Shown here: positions 29,282 through 30,278 of the stretch, piece by piece
Numbering within the stretch: the stretch's first letter is position 1
Layout: each line of letters begins with the position of its first letter
IMG/VR virus record: IMGVR_UViG_3300033144_001811
Coordinates: 1-30,278 of that record
Length of the DNA: 30,278 nt
Direction: 5' to 3' (one strand)
DNA from: a virus
The notes under the pieces: model-generated
Told to the model about the DNA's origin: nothing
Seen by the model: the letters and a program-made list of their open reading frames with translations, nothing else
The model's database searches: none
Translations under genes and position numbers: made by a program

Positions 29282-30278
29282 TGGCACTGCAAGATTGCAT
29301 CAACAAATTCAAAGGCGGGATCAGCGACAAGCAGGAACGCTCCTTGATGAATGCGTTGGCCAACGGAATGACCGATGAGCAGGCGGTTCGGGCGGTGCAG
29401 CTCATGGCTCACCAGAACGTCGTCGACATTGCCAGTCGTGCTCGCGATGAGGGTGCGGTTCTGGCGCCAGTCACAAACCCAGTGACAGAGCTGGTTCGCT
29501 TCCAGTCCAAAAAACTGGGGTCTATCGCGGAACGGAAAACTGAGGTAAAGCAGGAGCTGAAAGATCTATCCCGTAGACACGGAGATCAGACTATAGCTAT
29601 CAATAAACTCAGCTATTACGGCGTTGATGATGGTGTAAGGAATGACATCAGCGATGACAAGGTGCTGATGGATATTTTGCTGAAAGTCTTGTGGCAGGAC
29701 GAAGAGGCAAAGGCAAAGCTGGAACTCTTTGGCCTGTCAGGCAAGGATCAGTTTGAGCTATTTGATAATTTCCGGGCGCTACAGGTTGAGCGGCAGGAAA
29801 TAGTTGATGAGATGAGCAAGCTCGATGCCGAGCTAAAGCGTATCGATGAACAGGTCAACGTCATATTCTCAGGCACTGGTAAGCAAACCCTGTATCAGGC
29901 TGACATTCCAAAGCTGCAGGTACTTCACAACATCTCAGCCGAAAACCTTGGACTCGCTGACGGCCTTGGTGGGCTCGCAGTTCCATCACTGGCTGTAACG
30001 CAGCAAGGCGGTGGTTTGACTGGTTTTGGCAGAATCACATTTATCGGTACTGAGGACCTTGGTGATCCGAGCGCGGTTCCAATCTTTGATGCCGATGGCT
30101 ATACCGTTCGCTTTCCAATGCCAGATTACAAGGCGGCGAAAGCGGCCGATCGCGATGCGCTGTGGTATGAAGTTCTGCCCTACGTCATAAGGTTTGATCC
30201 AAAGGGAAGCCTTGGCTATTACCTGGATTTAGCTCTACGAGATCATCCCAATCCGCGAGATGCGATTTGGAAAATGTT
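29281..30278 (+). CDS. Large phage polyvalent-type internal protein (partial, 3' end beyond window)
   Basis: At least 332 residues, open at the window edge. The start MALQDCINKFKGG shares a base with the preceding stop (TAATG). Residues about 1-60 are helical, and residues about 160-200 are charged coiled coil (QVERQEIVDEMSKLDAELK). Then comes a pattern diagnostic of giant phage polyvalent or internal proteins: VLHNISAENLGLADGLGG, AVPSLAVT, LTGFGRITFIG and IFDADGYTVRFP. These proteins often carry enzymatic domains further on, and the continuation lies outside the window. It probably acts as an injected or internal protein. Size and later domains cannot be judged here. Confidence 0.85.
   Translation, partial: MALQDCINKFKGGISDKQERSLMNALANGMTDEQAVRAVQLMAHQNVVDIASRARDEGAVLAPVTNPVTELVRFQSKKLGSIAERKTEVKQELKDLSRRHGDQTIAINKLSYYGVDDGVRNDISDDKVLMDILLKVLWQDEEAKAKLELFGLSGKDQFELFDNFRALQVERQEIVDEMSKLDAELKRIDEQVNVIFSGTGKQTLYQADIPKLQVLHNISAENLGLADGLGGLAVPSLAVTQQGGGLTGFGRITFIGTEDLGDPSAVPIFDADGYTVRFPMPDYKAAKAADRDALWYEVLPYVIRFDPKGSLGYYLDLALRDHPNPRDAIWKM

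Overview
The window is a contiguous piece of a tailed double-stranded DNA phage (or prophage) genome with a short-tailed, podovirus-type virion. The evidence is the gene set and its order: an Sf6-type small terminase, large terminase, a 540-residue head-to-tail connector (portal), a Bbp19-like protein, scaffold, major capsid protein, decoration-like proteins, T7 gp11-like tail tubular protein, a large nozzle-like protein, a GNAT-fold protein, three internal/ejection proteins and a long tail-fibre region. This order resembles the structural module of Bordetella phage BPP-1-type podoviruses. Consensus-like TTGACA promoters and the gene families point to a Gram-negative, probably proteobacterial, host. 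The host genus cannot be read from the sequence. No integrase, reverse transcriptase, recognisable endolysin, tRNA or CRISPR array was seen.

Layout. Positions 1-1330 carry a short leftward operon: a 28-residue membrane peptide, a 72-residue two-helix membrane protein, a papain-like C/H/D protein and a free-standing copy of a domain usually found at the N-terminus of DUF3883-type proteins. A promoter with a palindromic operator in its spacer drives it. From 1425 everything reads rightward. 1425-5638 is the packaging module, with six small genes lying between the terminase subunits. One of these has an HExxH motif. 5640-8744 holds portal, Bbp19-like and scaffold genes and ends at a strong terminator (8767). 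A new TTGACA promoter (8793) and a leader of about 165 bases then precede the capsid gene. 8987-11042 is capsid plus two decoration-like genes, closed by a second hairpin (11063). 11113-21541 is the tail tube, nozzle and ejection module. 21556-29281 is the host-recognition region: small beta-sandwich proteins, a 1112-residue fibre with a SdiA-regulated-type propeller, and two fibres with repeats. A large polyvalent-type protein begins at 29281 and runs off the end.

Genes are packed tightly, with about twenty ATGA, GTGA, TAATG or TGATG stop/start overlaps, so translational coupling is probably general. No gene-free stretch exceeds 300 bases. The longest are 8745-8986 (terminator, promoter, leader), 2100-2288 (three direct repeats) and 1267-1424 (divergent promoter region).

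The least ordinary signals are a near-match to the ParB site parS next to a perfect palindrome inside a coding linker (21361-21391), three promoter-like direct repeats ending at an ATG that has no ribosome-binding site (2233-2289), the propeller fused into a tail fibre, TMTM repeats shared by two fibre genes, and period-5 aromatic repeats in two adjacent genes.
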